NCBI GenBank assembly: GCA_951217055.1
Contig: OX578280.1
Span: 38,205,628 to 38,269,627, forward strand
Reading direction: 5' to 3'
DNA: 64,000 nucleotides
Source of the DNA: Gerris lacustris
Taxonomy: Eukaryota > Arthropoda > Insecta > Hemiptera > Gerridae
Shown here: positions 1 through 10,800 of the stretch, one piece after another
Layout of the letters: every line of letters begins with the position of its first letter
Position numbering within the stretch: position 1 is the stretch's first letter
Position numbers and translations under genes: made by a program
The notes under the pieces: generated by a model
What the model saw: only the letters and a program-made list of their open reading frames with translations
Told to the model about the DNA's origin: nothing
The model's database searches: none

Positions 1-651
1 GTCATACTTGAAGATGATGAGTGGAATAGGGAGAGGGTAGGGGAGTGTGGCTTATCCTATAACTACATCTCCTTAACCCAATCCACACAGCTCCCAGCTC
101 ATTTCAACTATTATTAAAAATGTATCACTTCATTACACAAAAACATGAAATTTTTGACACAAAAACTTGAAATTTTACATGCCTGATTCAATTGTACATC
201 AGACGATGAATAAAAAGTTTGATTAAAATTTATATGTATGTTAGAATTTAAGATATTGGCAAAAATATTGTGTTTTTCTCTATTTTAAACATTTAGGACC
301 GCTTGAATAGTTTTAGTGGTCTCTATCACTTCTTAGTGGTTGGTTTATCTCATTGATTAATTTCAAATGTGAAACCCTCGTTTATGAGAGTATTACGTGT
401 GAACGCTTTGACGGATAAAGCTGCCCAACAAACTTAGCCTGAGCATTGGTAAAAGGAACATTTAATACCAAATTTCAACTAAATTGGACAAATTTTATTC
501 AAGTTATTGCGTTGGACATGTAAACTTTACTGACAGACAAGATGCATATTTTGTTGCCTAATGAATTCATTTCAAACTTAAAATTTGATATAAAAATACC
601 AATATGCAAGAAAGAATGTTAAGAATAATTTTATTTAAATGTTTTTTAAAA
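1..651. other. AT-rich DNA without recognised gene
   Basis: I see no open frame of note, RNA gene or clear repeat here. If the Shank exon at 1589-1714 is read correctly, this stretch lies downstream of it in the gene (minus strand). The next Shank exon, which should continue the SPN domain into the ankyrin repeats, is not visible here, so the intron after the exon exceeds about 1.5 kb. Confidence 0.5.
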
Positions 652-930
652 ACCAAGCTTTTATTCGTATTCTTCTCTGCAACCCCTTTCATTTGATACC
701 CATGTCCTGGGCGTGCTTAAAAAATAACTAATCACTAATCCACCATCTTGGGCTGTCCGCCATATTGGATTTAGAATGACGTCACTTAGCTAACCATGCA
801 TTGTCATCCAAACTAAACGTGTATGCAAAATTTCAATTCAATCGGTTGAGGATAACTGCTTTAAAATTCAGTTGCAAAATTTGACCCGGACATACATACA
901 TACATACTTATAATTATAATAAAAGCTTGT
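652..930. repeat. Inverted-terminal repeat element, tandem copy 1
   Basis: The unit starts with ACCAAGCTTTTATTCG and ends with AATAAAAGCTTGT, so its ends are inverted copies of AAGCTTTTATT. Inside it has CCTTTCATTTGATACCC, CCGCCATATTGGAT, GACGTCACTTAG, AATCGGTTGAGGATAAC and a CATACATACATAC tail. The next copy, 40 bp downstream, has the same order of motifs and looks about 85-90 percent alike by eye. A more diverged relative sits at about 25010-25270 inside the hAT element. It is a non-coding dispersed repeat, either a MITE or the tail of a larger element. Confidence 0.75.
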
Positions 931-970
931 AAAAACTAAAATAAGTTGATTTTAAAAAATATTTTTAAAT

Positions 971-1253
971 ACAAGCTTTTATTCGTATTCTTCTCACCAA
1001 ACCCTTTCATTTGATACCCATATCATGGGTGTGCTAAAAAAATAACTAGTCCGCCATCTTGTACTGCCCGCCATATTGGATCAGAATTACGTCACTTAGA
1101 TAACCATGCATTGTCATCCAAACTAAACGTGTATGCAAAATTTCAATTCAATCGGTTGAGGATAACAGCTTTAAAATTCAGTTGCAAGATTTAACCCGTA
1201 TATACATACATACATACATATATACAAACATTGCAAGTTAAATAAAAGCTTGT
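971..1253. repeat. Inverted-terminal repeat element, tandem copy 2
   Basis: Second copy of the unit at 652-930, in the same orientation. It starts ACAAGCTTTTATTCG and ends AATAAAAGCTTGT, giving a clearer 13-bp inverted terminus than copy 1. The tetranucleotide tail (ATACATACATAC) is longer here. The two copies differ by scattered substitutions, so the tandem arrangement is not a recent duplication or an assembly stutter. Confidence 0.75.
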
Positions 1254-1583
1254 AAAAAAGAAATCTCAACAATTTGCAAAATATTTATATTTTTATTTAT
1301 TTTTATTTTTTATTTTTTTGCTCTTATTAAATACTGAAGGTTAAGTAAAATCAACTTGAAAACTAAATAGGTACTAATTGGAAGGCTAAACAGGAGTTAA
1401 GTAAAATTACCCTTTTTAATATTTTCATAATTATAATTTTTTCTCCATTATTAATTATTACTTCTGCATTTATACCAGACTCAAGTCTTATTAGGAAAAT
1501 GCAGTAGTTTTCGTTGATCTTTAAGAAAAAGATTAAGCTCACAATATCAAACTCATTTATAAAAATTAAAATTAAAATTAATT

Positions 1584-1588
1584 CTAAC
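1584..1588 (-). other. 5' splice site (donor) of the Shank exon
   Basis: On the minus strand the exon ends CTCGAG and the intron begins GTTAGAATT. GT is present, but +3 is T rather than the usual purine and +5 is G, so this is a modest donor. Alternative in-frame reading beyond it runs quickly into low-complexity codons (INFNFNFYK), which supports ending the exon here. Confidence 0.65.
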
Positions 1589-1714
1589 CTCGAGGTAACC
1601 AACAGGTCCATTGAAAGGATAATCGTGCAGCCTTCTTTCCTCATCCAAGAACTTGCCTGCCTTTCCATTGGACGGAGGACAGAATAATCCATAATTAAAG
1701 CTTTCCTTGAGTTC
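1589..1714 (-). CDS. Shank: Internal exon of a Shank/ProSAP scaffold gene (SPN domain)
   Basis: This 126-bp exon reads 42 codons on the minus strand, phase 0 at both ends. It contains NYGLFCPPSNGKAGKFLDEE followed by RRLHDYPFNGPVGYLE. This matches the family pattern in Shank/ProSAP proteins, NYGLFxPPxxGxxGKFLDEERxLxxYP...PYLE, which lies in the N-terminal SPN domain just before the ankyrin repeats. Shank proteins are scaffolds of the excitatory postsynaptic density; the SPN domain is ubiquitin-like, binds Ras/Rap GTPases in vertebrates and packs against the ankyrin repeats. A polypyrimidine-rich acceptor (TTTCTTCGATTGCAG) precedes the exon and a GTTAGA donor follows it. In-frame extension upstream to an ATG at 1750 crosses the acceptor, so that ATG is not the start. 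I see no other Shank exon in the window. Family recognition is strong; whether the gene is expressed and complete cannot be judged from one exon. Confidence 0.9.
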
Positions 1715-1735
1715 CTGCAATCGAAGAAAGACAAT
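1715..1735 (-). other. 3' splice site (acceptor) of the Shank exon
   Basis: On the minus strand the intron ends TTGTCTTTCTTCGATTGCAG directly before the GAA codon that opens the exon. The pyrimidine run and terminal CAG fit the consensus, and cutting here gives a phase-0 exon whose peptide starts at the point where Shank homology begins. Confidence 0.7.
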
Positions 1736-1749
1736 ATTAGTTTCCACCA

Positions 1750-2084
1750 AAAATTGATTAAGAATTAATTAGATAGAATGGCGTTTGCGGAAAATATTTT
1801 AAACACCAGCAAAGGCTTATTAATTAATAATAATTAACTTCTATAAAAACAGTTGACTTTATTAATCCTGAATAATAATAACAAATATAGTCAAAGTTAA
1901 TAATTGCAACAATACTATCAGAAAAAGAAATTATATAATATAAAGAACAATAAATCAAACACATAACATAACAAATAACAAACCTCTAAAATCTTTCTTT
2001 TTATAAACTTTCCAATTCTAACTAATCAAAATATAGAAAAAAATAATTTACGTAGATAATTGGTTTGTCTCTTATAGTATCTAG
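1750..2084. other. AT-rich intronic DNA
   Basis: Immediately upstream of the Shank exon on the minus strand. No second exon, RNA or repeat boundary is recognisable. Confidence 0.4.
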
Positions 2085-2535
2085 TTCGCTAAGGTGTGGG
2101 TCGGTAAGGGTAAAAGAATTCTTAAAATACATTCATCTTAATCGGCAATATTTCGCCTCCACCGAGGCATATTCGTGCCTGAAACATCACATTAACACAC
2201 ATCAAATCAACACACATCAAATTAACACACATCAAATACGATATGAACAGGAAAGAAGAGAACATCATAAAAACCTTCAACCAGAAGATAAAAAATCTAA
2301 TCAACGATCGACAACTAAGGAATTTTAACGATCTTTTGAGTGTTAAGAAACTTACTATTAAATTGTGTAAAATGTATACACTTCTATCAGGTGGTTGAAA
2401 TTATTGCTCTTGATTTGATGTGTGTTAATGTGATGTTTCAGGCACGAATATGCCTCGGTGGAGGCGAAATATTGCCGATTAAGATGAATGTATTTCAAGA
2501 ATTCTTTTACCCTCACCGACCCACACCTTAGCGAA
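2085..2535. repeat. Long inverted repeat, 125-bp arms and 201-bp spacer
   Basis: Bases 2085-2209 return as their reverse complement at 2411-2535; reading the arms against each other I find two mismatches. The outer ends read TTCGCTAAGGTGTGGG and the inner ends CACATCAAATCA. Next to the left inner end are further copies of a 15-bp unit (ACACATCAAATTAAC type). The spacer has one frame on the plus strand open for about 50 codons (about 2239-2396, rich in K and N), which could be transposon residue. No target duplication is obvious. The whole unit would fold into a strong hairpin and lies about 370 bp upstream of the Shank exon. Confidence 0.9.
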
Positions 2536-3460
2536 AAAAATAATTAAATTAATATAAAATTGAGTTTATAAAAATTTGTAATTTATATTTCTGTCTCACA
2601 TTAGTTCATTGACACCTAAAATAGGCATAGAATTTAAACTTTAGACAATGAAGACTGCCTGAAAGGTATCTACATAAAAAAAATCACTACCCGATCTTGG
2701 CTAGTAATTTAAATAAATTACTACAATAAATAATGATGATGAAAGGAAACAAAATGTTTAATAGTATTATGAAATTTAACATAATCACTTCATTTATACA
2801 CTCGAATGAGGTCAAACACCCGGGTCATATTCTTACAATTAATATTACTAAGAGAAATTCTTTCAATCCTGCACAATACAAGTCGTTCCGAAGATGCAAT
2901 AAAAAGTAATCAACAAAACTTAATCATGAAAGATACCATCTAACTGGGGTGCAAAATTGTTATGTAATAGATAATCGATGAAGATGGTAAAATGATTAAT
3001 TTAAAGTTTATTAGATAAATTGCGATGAGCAAGAAACTTTAGTATAAGATTTCTCAACTCTATCGAGAATATCTTCTCCAAATTAACTGGAAGCGTAACT
3101 TGATATAAAATTTATCTTATTTCTTAATGAATTAATAAAATTTAAAGCTTCTAACTTACGGAATAAATAGGTAAAACAATAATCAAGCACTAACTTCGAA
3201 CATTTTAAAATATCAAAAATGTAGTAATTAAAAATATTAGTAATTAAAAATATCAAAAATTAGTAATTAAAATTATCAAAACTAATTAAATAAAAAAAGT
3301 TTTCATTTTTCCGTTCACTTCATTTTGTAAGATTGTTCCATTCTTGAAATTGAATGTGTTGAAAATAGTCGGCCTAAACAATTTTGACAGATTTAAAAAA
3401 CGGGGGAAAATTAAATAAATTTGAAAATAATAGATTTTAAATCATTAAAATATATGAAAT
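2536..3460. other. AT-rich DNA, nothing recognised
   Basis: Many short A/T runs and a small stuttering TAATTAAAAATATCAAAA unit near 3215-3285. No gene, RNA or clear transposon end. Confidence 0.4.
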
Positions 3461-3965
3461 AGGAGCGAGGAAGCTATGTGTGCCACACAAATTGACAGAC
3501 TATTTTACACAAATTAAAGTATCAATTTAGCAAAATTTAAATAGCGCAGGCAGATGTAAGTAGTCTCAGGCTATCTACGGGCTACTTTCGACAAACCATC
3601 CAAATTTCATAACAATCAAATTATTACTTTTGAAGATATAGGATGAATGTATGTTTAAGCGCATGTGGAAGAGAAACAGATTGGCGCAGAAGGTTGAAAC
3701 TTATATGGGGGCAACAATGGGCTAATTAATAACCCACAATCCAAATTTCATTGAAATCAGACAAGTGGGTTCAGACAAGATATGTTTCTCCACAAATGAT
3801 GAGGGACAGACCGACAGACAGGCACGGAACCAAAAATGTTCTCTGATGTCAGAAATGGATTTTTGCCTAAGAATTTTTGAAATCAGAGACCTAAAAAAAT
3901 TTCTTTTTCAGAACGAGCAACATGGCTTCCGTTACCTTCGGTAAGCTCAGAAGCAAAACATCAGC
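3461..3965 (+). repeat. Dispersed repeat family R, copy 1
   Basis: Landmarks in order: GAGCGAGGAAGCTATGTG, AGCCCATAG-like text in a diverged form, CCATCCAAATTTCATAA, TATGGGGGCAACAATGGGCT, a GACCGACAGACAGGCACGGA stretch, CAAAAATGTTCTCTGATGTC, GGATTTTTGCC and a closing GGCTTCCGTTACCTTCGGTA. The same landmarks recur at 17160-17720, 36405-36530, 37020-37445 and twice, head to head, at 38335-39065. There is no open frame. The order with a GACAGACAG-type run resembles the 3' tail of a non-LTR retroelement or a SINE, but the family is not identified. Confidence 0.7.
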
Positions 3966-4985
3966 TTATAATAACAATCATTCCTGTATGATAAAATATG
4001 TAATCTAAATCTATATAGTATAAAACTCAACGAGTGTGTGTGTGTCCTAAATGTATTTGGTACATTTATTTCTCATCCCTCTGGTCAAAATACTGGTATG
4101 GTCAAAATACCCCTAATACTAACGCACATTTTCAAAATGCGGTCATTTATGTGCTAGTTGCAAGACCAAATTCTACTATAAATCACAAAATCTCGGGATC
4201 TCGTGTTATGTAAATGTAAATTGGGTATTTTTTTAAGAATTTTAAACTTCTCGAGTAAATCAAACCTAATAAGCAGGTGACAGGTGATGAGTTTAAAAAA
4301 TAGTTAGTTTGTTAAACTTTGCATACGAGTTAGATCAATTACTATTACGTTAATGTATTCAAATGTAAAGGAAGAATTGGTTGACTGACTCCAGATTGTA
4401 GGTTGTATTCGGCCTTTCTTAGAGGCTTTGTGGTGTTTACCTGACTCCAGAGTTACGAACATTATTTCCTACAGAGTTTCGCTACTCGCTACCTTCTTGC
4501 CTACGTATTCCAATTCCAAGCCACTTAACTACAGTTGGATGAGCTTCTACCACCCTTTTCTCTGTATCGGCGTATTTTTTTTCTCTATTTCTTTACGTTC
4601 ACTCTCACTTTATTCCTTGTTTGACTTTATTGTTTTTTTCTGCACGCGTCGGTGGCCGCCTTTCTTTAGCTCATTAACATTATTAATTTAGGAGTAAAAA
4701 AACAAAATCTCTGAACAATTACTCGCCACTTGGCCAGGTTGTAAGGAAGTTATAATTTTCGAAACTTCTTTTAGTTAATTTTTTCAATAAAGAATCTCCT
4801 ATTGCCATTAAATTGTTTTGCATGAGAAAACCAAACATGTTTATTTCATTTGATTTTTTTTTTTAAAGTCGACATTGTGCGTGTGGTTACAAGTTAAACA
4901 TATAATTTAGTGAAATAGTTTAATTTTTAAGTTTTTGGTAGTATTCATACTACGGAACGTTTAAATTTTAATTTAAATCAAATTA
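3966..4985. other. Unassigned DNA with an 87-codon frame
   Basis: A plus-strand frame at 4428-4691 reads 87 codons, rich in F, S and L (hydrophobic runs such as FFFSISLRSLSLYSLF). It has no recognisable domain and no compositional sign of selection, so I do not call it a gene. A (GT)n run lies near 4035. The sequence at 4010 (TCTATATAGTATAAAA) is only loosely like a Helitron 5' end. Confidence 0.35.
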
Positions 4986-4992
4986 TAATTAC

Positions 4993-5325
4993 TCTCCCGT
5001 TGTAAATAGTGATTATAATTTGATTCAAATTTTAAAATTTTAAAATTTAAAAATTGAATTTCTAATTGATTGGTACTTTATAAATACAAGCGTTATTTCT
5101 CGGTCTAGTTCTAATGTCGTTAATGTTGACTTCTATACTTGTGGAAAAATGGGACTAGGTATCATTATCGACAGAGGAAATTATTCTTCAGTATAGCTGA
5201 GTTGGCTAGAGCGTCTTTACTGGAAATAAAGGAGGCCCGTGGTTCGAATCCCGGTGCTGAAGTCTATTTTTCTCTTTCTGTCTCCCGTTGTAAATAGTAA
5301 TTGTAATTTGATTTAAAATTTATTA
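4993..5325. repeat. Short direct repeats flanking the tRNA-like unit
   Basis: CTCCCGTTGTAAATAGT followed by a TAATTTGATT-type stretch occurs at about 4994-5030 and again at about 5281-5322, with a few changes. The tRNA-like sequence lies between the two copies. They may mark a local duplication or the edges of a tRNA-related insertion. Confidence 0.6.
5187..5262 (+). tRNA. tRNA-like sequence (anticodon position GGA), probably pseudogene or tRNA-derived
   Basis: The Pol III internal promoter is complete: A box TAGCTGAGTTGG at 5194-5205 and B box GGTTCGAATCC at 5241-5251, with a T run near 5266 as terminator. The acceptor arms TTCAGTA and TGCTGAA pair with one G-U. An anticodon stem CTTTA/TAAAG encloses the 7-nt loop CTGGAAA, which puts GGA at the anticodon (would be serine). 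Against a working tRNA: the D stem has one mismatch, the T stem two mismatches, there is an extra base before the anticodon stem, and the long variable arm of tRNA-Ser is missing. I read it as tRNA-derived but decayed. Confidence 0.55.
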
Positions 5326-6453
5326 ATATATTCCAAACTTAAATGCCTCAGAAAACATTTTATTTATGGCAACTAAAAAGAAGCAGTCACATAAATTTTA
5401 ATAATAATTTATACAATTTAAATAATTATATGGACAATTATAACATGATTTAGGAAAGAACGGACTCGGCCATTAAAATTTCGTGAGGAAGCTAATAAGA
5501 CTACGATATTTTGAACCAAAGAGAGTAGATACAACCAAAAGACTTTTTTCCTATTTCTTGGTCTTCTAATTCTAATCAACCTTTCACGCAGATTGGCAAT
5601 GCTATCTTGCGTCCAAGCTTGTGTGCTTGCTGTGTCGAAGCATTGTGATCATTCTAAAAAACGATATTGATATATCTCTTTTAGGACGTAGGTGATCTAT
5701 TGGTAGACTATTGCAAATTGAGTGAAATAGTGTAGTATATTACTTTATCAATACTGGTACAGTAAAGGATTATAACAGTCACTTAACTTAAAGCAGCAAA
5801 ATACAAACCAATAACACATGAAATATTGTACAATTCAAAACAATTATGAGAGCTCACGCAAAAAGCTACAATAAAAAAAGCAAGAGAAAACTACAATAAA
5901 AAGCGGTAAACGTTAATCGTACAAGAGTCATCAAAACATGTTATTGGTTTATTATTTTAGGAAATATAAAAACACCTTTATGTGCTCTCCAATTCCACCC
6001 AGTTATAACCAGAAGCTAGCCTGGAGTTGAGGAGCTAACAAAATAAAATACTTCGGTAAAAACAATAAAAGAAAAATGTTCTTAACATTAAGTGGACGGT
6101 ATAGAAAAAACAATTCAACACAATAGGTAAATAAACAAAGGCAACGGTTACTAAGAAAGAAATGAATGTCACTTTCGATTCGAATAAGCAAAACTATATA
6201 GCTTTATAATCTTATATAATAAAAATGAAGGCAGTTAAATTAGAGTTGGGAACAATACAGTCAATTTTTTTATTGCAGGGATAAAAAGGTCATTTTAAAA
6301 CTCAGATGTTATTTAATGCGGAAGTCAAATAAGCCGTTGCAGTTCCAGAAACGCAAAGAACGCTACTATTATTTCTATTATTACAAGGTTTACAAAATAT
6401 TTAATCGTAGCGAGAATAAAGCCGCAATTCCTATAAGAATCCATTTATGTTTT
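5326..6453. other. AT-rich DNA, nothing recognised
   Basis: No supported gene. A minus-strand frame of 62 codons at 6003-6191 is hydrophobic, has no domain and is treated as chance. Confidence 0.4.
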
Positions 6454-6845
6454 AAGGCTTGTTTACACGAGCTTAGTGCTAATCATTAGTAACAGTCACT
6501 CGCACTAACTCTGTGTCGTGTAAACATGTAGCACAAGTGATTAGTATTAGTAGATTTGCAAGTGCGAGTGAATAGAAATGGTTTCTATTTACTATTACAA
6601 GTAGCTACCCCCACCCCAAATCTTTACACTCTCCACTCTACTCATCCAATGTAAACATCAGGTGTTAGCGCTTAGTGACAAGTGAGTAATAAGATTTTAT
6701 AAGCAAAAAGCCTGTTTTCAATTTGTTGTACACTAATCACTAACGCTAAACCCCAGTACCTGTTTCAACAGACAATAATCACTTAATCAGGTAAGCGAAT
6801 AGTACCTACTAATGATTAGTTACTAAGCCCGTGTAAACAAGGCTT
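6454..6845. mobile_element. MITE with about 40-bp terminal inverted repeats
   Basis: The left end reads AAGGCTTGTTTACACGAGCT and continues TAGTGCTAATCATTAGTAAC. The right end, reverse-complemented, reads AAGCCTTGTTTACACGGGCT and continues TAGTAACTAATCATTAGTAG. The 392-bp interior is non-coding and repeatedly plays on the motif TCACTAATCACT/AGTGATTAGT. I could not settle a target duplication, so the superfamily is open. Confidence 0.8.
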
Positions 6846-7529
6846 TACCTAGTTAAATAAAAAAAAATCGTTTTCATTTCAGTAATACAGTGAGAATATA
6901 GTGCATTTCGTTCTTTTAACGATATTACTTGAGCGAGAAATGTAAAATGGATGTACTTTCAATGGGACACAGCACCAATCAATTGAATTTGCTAAAAAAC
7001 TTAATTTGATTAAGAACAAAATCCTGATTGAACACGTAAAAAATTACATTACTTTATTCAACATTACGCATACACAAACCATCATAATTATAAGCAATTG
7101 ATGATTTGACATTTACTACTTTTCCATGGGTTTTCCACCGTTTTGAAATTATTTTTGTATTCAAAACCTCATGCAAACGGTGCTTTCAAAACGTTTTGAG
7201 TTCAAGGTTACAACAGCAAATTTTTTATTTTGTATTGAAACTGTTGTGAAAAAATAGCATGGAATCAGAGTTTTGAATTGATAACAGAATTGAGACATGC
7301 GCAATAGGTATGATGAGCAGATCATTTACTGTTTGTTCCAACCCTCTTTATTTGTATCGTCCCGCGAATCGTTCGAGACAGGTTTTATACGCATAAACTA
7401 ACATTGTTCTGTAATAAAATAACGTTAAGCAGGCCATACACGATGCGGTATGCCTGACAGGTGAACCTGTACAGGTTTACGAGTCATAGGTATACCTGCA
7501 CAGGTGTAGCGAACACTCACAGTAGAGTA
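6846..7529. other. Unassigned DNA with CAAAACGTTTTGA-type inverted motifs
   Basis: About 7130-7275 is full of GTTTTGAAA/TTTCAAAAC words and loosely resembles 15200-15310, suggesting two diverged copies of one small repeat. At 7445-7510 a run of CAGGT/ACCTG words (CCTGACAGGTGAACCTGTAC) makes a local palindromic cluster. Confidence 0.4.
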
Positions 7530-7575
7530 AAGGTGGGTTCACAGCTAGCGGATAAGTATTTGCGGAGGGCTATAT

Positions 7576-7768
7576 TGTTATACACTTTAACACTTAAGCC
7601 GTTTCAGGGGCCGGATGATATATGATAAGGGATTTTAAAGGGGAAATATCAATAACGAGACACGAGACACACTTCGCCTTCGCTTCACAACAACAACATA
7701 TATTCACACAAACAGGTTACAACATGGTTATCAACAATAGAACTTAACATCTAAACAAAGATCTAACA
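7576..7768 (-). repeat. 3' LTR of the gypsy element (193 bp)
   Basis: Read on the minus strand it starts TGTTAGATCTTTG and ends GTGTATAACA, the standard TG...CA. It is preceded (7769-7790 on plus) by the tract ATCTTTCTCAGGAATGGCCG, where plus-strand DNA synthesis would be primed. Confidence 0.93.
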
Positions 7769-7802
7769 CTCGGCCATTCCTGAGAAAGATAATGTACAAT
7801 TA

Positions 7803-10800
7803 TTAATAGTAAACAAAATCCTCATGGCGTTTTAACTTAGGGCAACGTTTTGGCAAACCATCATTCGTACGATGAGCATTCCATGAATTTTCATCTGCAG
7901 CTTCCACATTTTCCATCTCTGGCACTTCCACACCGTCGCAAGGTTGGTAAGATGTCACATCAGGGTTAGCAGGCAAGATTGGTTCTTCATCAGGGTAAGT
8001 TTCAGTCACATTATTTTTAGTTTCAGTCACTTCATCATTTTCAGGTTCAGTCACTTCATCATTTTCAGGATTCTCCAAATCACTTTCTTCTTCATCATCT
8101 TGATCACTCTCATCGCAGGTCCATCCTTTTAATTGAGTAGCATGAGCAGTAGTAGCATATAATTGACCATTCTCGGACTCGATGTCACTAATTCGGTAAG
8201 TACAAGCAGGTAAGATTTCATTCACCACCATAGGTCCTCGATATTTCTTTTGTAATTTTGTAGGTTCTCCTGTAGCTTCTGGAGCCTTCTTCATAAAAAC
8301 AATTTCACCCACTTGGTAACTGGGTGATTGACGTTTCTTCTGGGCAGACTTCCTTAAGAGAATTCCTTTTTGTTTGATGAGATCTTCTCTCACACTCTTC
8401 CTTAGTTCCTCAGGTGGAGTCCACTTGTTATTAATTTCAGGGTGAGCAACACATTCTCGAATAAGTCCATCATGGAAGTTTGGCAGATAACCGTACAGTA
8501 GTTCGAAAGGGATCCTTCCTGTTGATTTATTTACAGATGAATTGAGATCACGTTCAACTTCCAAAATACATTGATCCCAATCTCTGGAATCTTCACGTTT
8601 AATCTTTGACAATAAAGCAGGTATTATGGTCCGATTCACACGCTCTACTTGGCCATTTGCTTGGGGGTGTCGAGGGGAATTCAATGTTGAATGAATACCA
8701 CGTTCTTCACAAAATGATTGAAAATCTACTGAGGTAAAACAACTTCCTCTGTCACTTATGATTCTGTGGGGATTTCCAAATCGGTTGATAAAATTAATTA
8801 AATGCAGGAGCACTTCTCTGGCACTTGTACTCTTACAAACGAAAAGTAGACAAAACTTGGTTAAATTATCAATTAAAATTAACAAAAATTTATTTTGTTT
8901 TAAGGAGGTTGGTAAAGGCCCTAGATGGTCCATATGAATAATTTCGAAAGGTCGGGTTCCTGGTGGAATTGGATGAATGATTCCTTTTGGACGAGATAAG
9001 GGTTTATTCACCAGACACTCTACACAAGCTCCAATATGCATTTTCACGTATCGTCGCATTCGGGGAAACCAATAAACCTCTAATATTTTCTTCATGGTCC
9101 TTTCCACACCAAAGTGTCCACTCAAATCATGACAACGAACCACAATAGTTTTTCTCATGGACTTCGGGATGACGAATAATTTCCGCACACTTTGATCTTC
9201 TTTTAAGCAATGATAAAGTCTCTGATGTTCAAAAACATAATGTTTGATAAGGTTTCTCTCTTCTACAGAAAGATTTCCTTTATTAAACAGTTCAATAAAA
9301 CGACCTAACTCTTCATCACCTCGCTGCATAAGTAGTACTTGATCAGACACAGATAAATTTAAACATACATCAAAATTTCTTTCGGCTAATGACTCAACCT
9401 CTTCCGTCTTCTCTAGAGGAGCACGACTCAATGCATCCACATGAGCCATACTTACACCCGGTCTATGACGAATCTCAAAATCAAACTCGGTTAGTAAATT
9501 ATACCAGCGGCAAACTTGAGGGTTGGTGGTACGTTTGACATTTAGATAAACTAAAGCTTGACAATCAGTGATAAGGGTAAATTGTATACCCAACAAGAAA
9601 CTCCTTAAGCGTATCAATGACCACACTATGGCTAATAATTCTAATTTACTGGAGTGGTACTTACTCTCACACTCGCTAGTTTTTCGGCTGACTGCGTAAA
9701 CTAACTGCCAGGCGCAAGAAGGTTTTTGTTGGAAGAGCATTCCTGCCATTCCCACAGCACTTGCATCAGTGTGAAGCTCGGTTTCATCGCCTGGATCAAA
9801 AATCTTCAGCACAGGTTGAGATGTTAACTGTCTTTTTAATTGCAGGAAAGAATCCTCCGCTTTCTTTGACCACTGGAAGGTCACGTTTTTCTTCAATAGT
9901 CCACTTAAGGGAGCAACAATAGTCGCAAAACGAGGAATAAATCGTCGGAAAAAGGAGGCGAGACCAATAAACCTCCGCACTTGATGCACATCACTAGGGG
10001 CTTCAAACTCTGCAATAGCACCTATTTTAATGGGGCCCGGACGCACTTCTCCTTGAGATATTACAAACCCCAAATAGTCAATTTCTTTAAAACCAAATCT
10101 ACATTTCTTAATATTTAATGTCAACTTAGCCTTTTGCAAGGCGCTTAAAACTGAGCTAAGCTTCGTCAACAATTCACTCCAATTTTTGGCCGGAACAATT
10201 ATGTCATCAAAGAAATATTCGCAGGCTGTTCCTCTCAAATGACCTAGCACTTTGAAAATCAGTTTCTTAAAATGAGAAGGCGCATTAGTGAGACCAAACA
10301 TGAGCCTAGTAAACTCACCGGTCTCATCTGGGGTGATAAATGCTGTCTTACACATAGAATCCTCACTCAGAGGTATTTGAAGATAGCCTTGTGCCATATC
10401 TAATGAAGCAAAAATCGAACACGTACCTATACTGTCTACCATATCGTCAAAATTAGGTGTGGGAAATGCCTCCTTACAGGTTTGGGCATTTAATCTTCTA
10501 AAATCAACACATAAACGATACTCACCACTAGGTTTTGGAACAAGCACGACAGGGCTAGCGTATTCTGAGTCGGTGTCCTTAACAATACCAAGTTCTTTCC
10601 AATTCTTCACAATCTTCTTAATCTCAGCACGTTCATGAGGGGTAGCACGATAAGGTTTTTGCATAACGGGTTTACTACCTGGTAACTCACGGATCTCTAC
10701 TTTAAACACATCAGTACAACCAAGTTCATTTGGGTTAAGCGCAAATGCATCACGATGCTGGTTCAATAAAAACACTAGTTCTTTAATTTCATTATCACTA

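Noticed and set aside
1363..1734. 123-codon minus frame overlapping the Shank exon
   Set aside because: It uses another reading frame than the SPN peptide and ends in AT-rich hydrophobic residues; the in-frame exon with splice sites explains the sequence better.
2065..2328. 87-codon frame on plus with HINTHQINTHQINTHQI
   Set aside because: The peptide repeat is the translation of the 15-bp tandem unit in the inverted repeat; the mirrored frames at 2122-2304 and 2340-2531 come from the same arms.
4010..4060. Helitron 5' end (TCTATATAGTATAAAA)
   Set aside because: Only a loose match to insect Helitron starts, with no CTRR end and hairpin found downstream; 6203-6220 has an equally loose match.
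4428..4691. 87-codon plus frame as a small secreted or membrane protein
   Set aside because: No homology pattern, no splice or start context, and the composition follows the T-rich strand.
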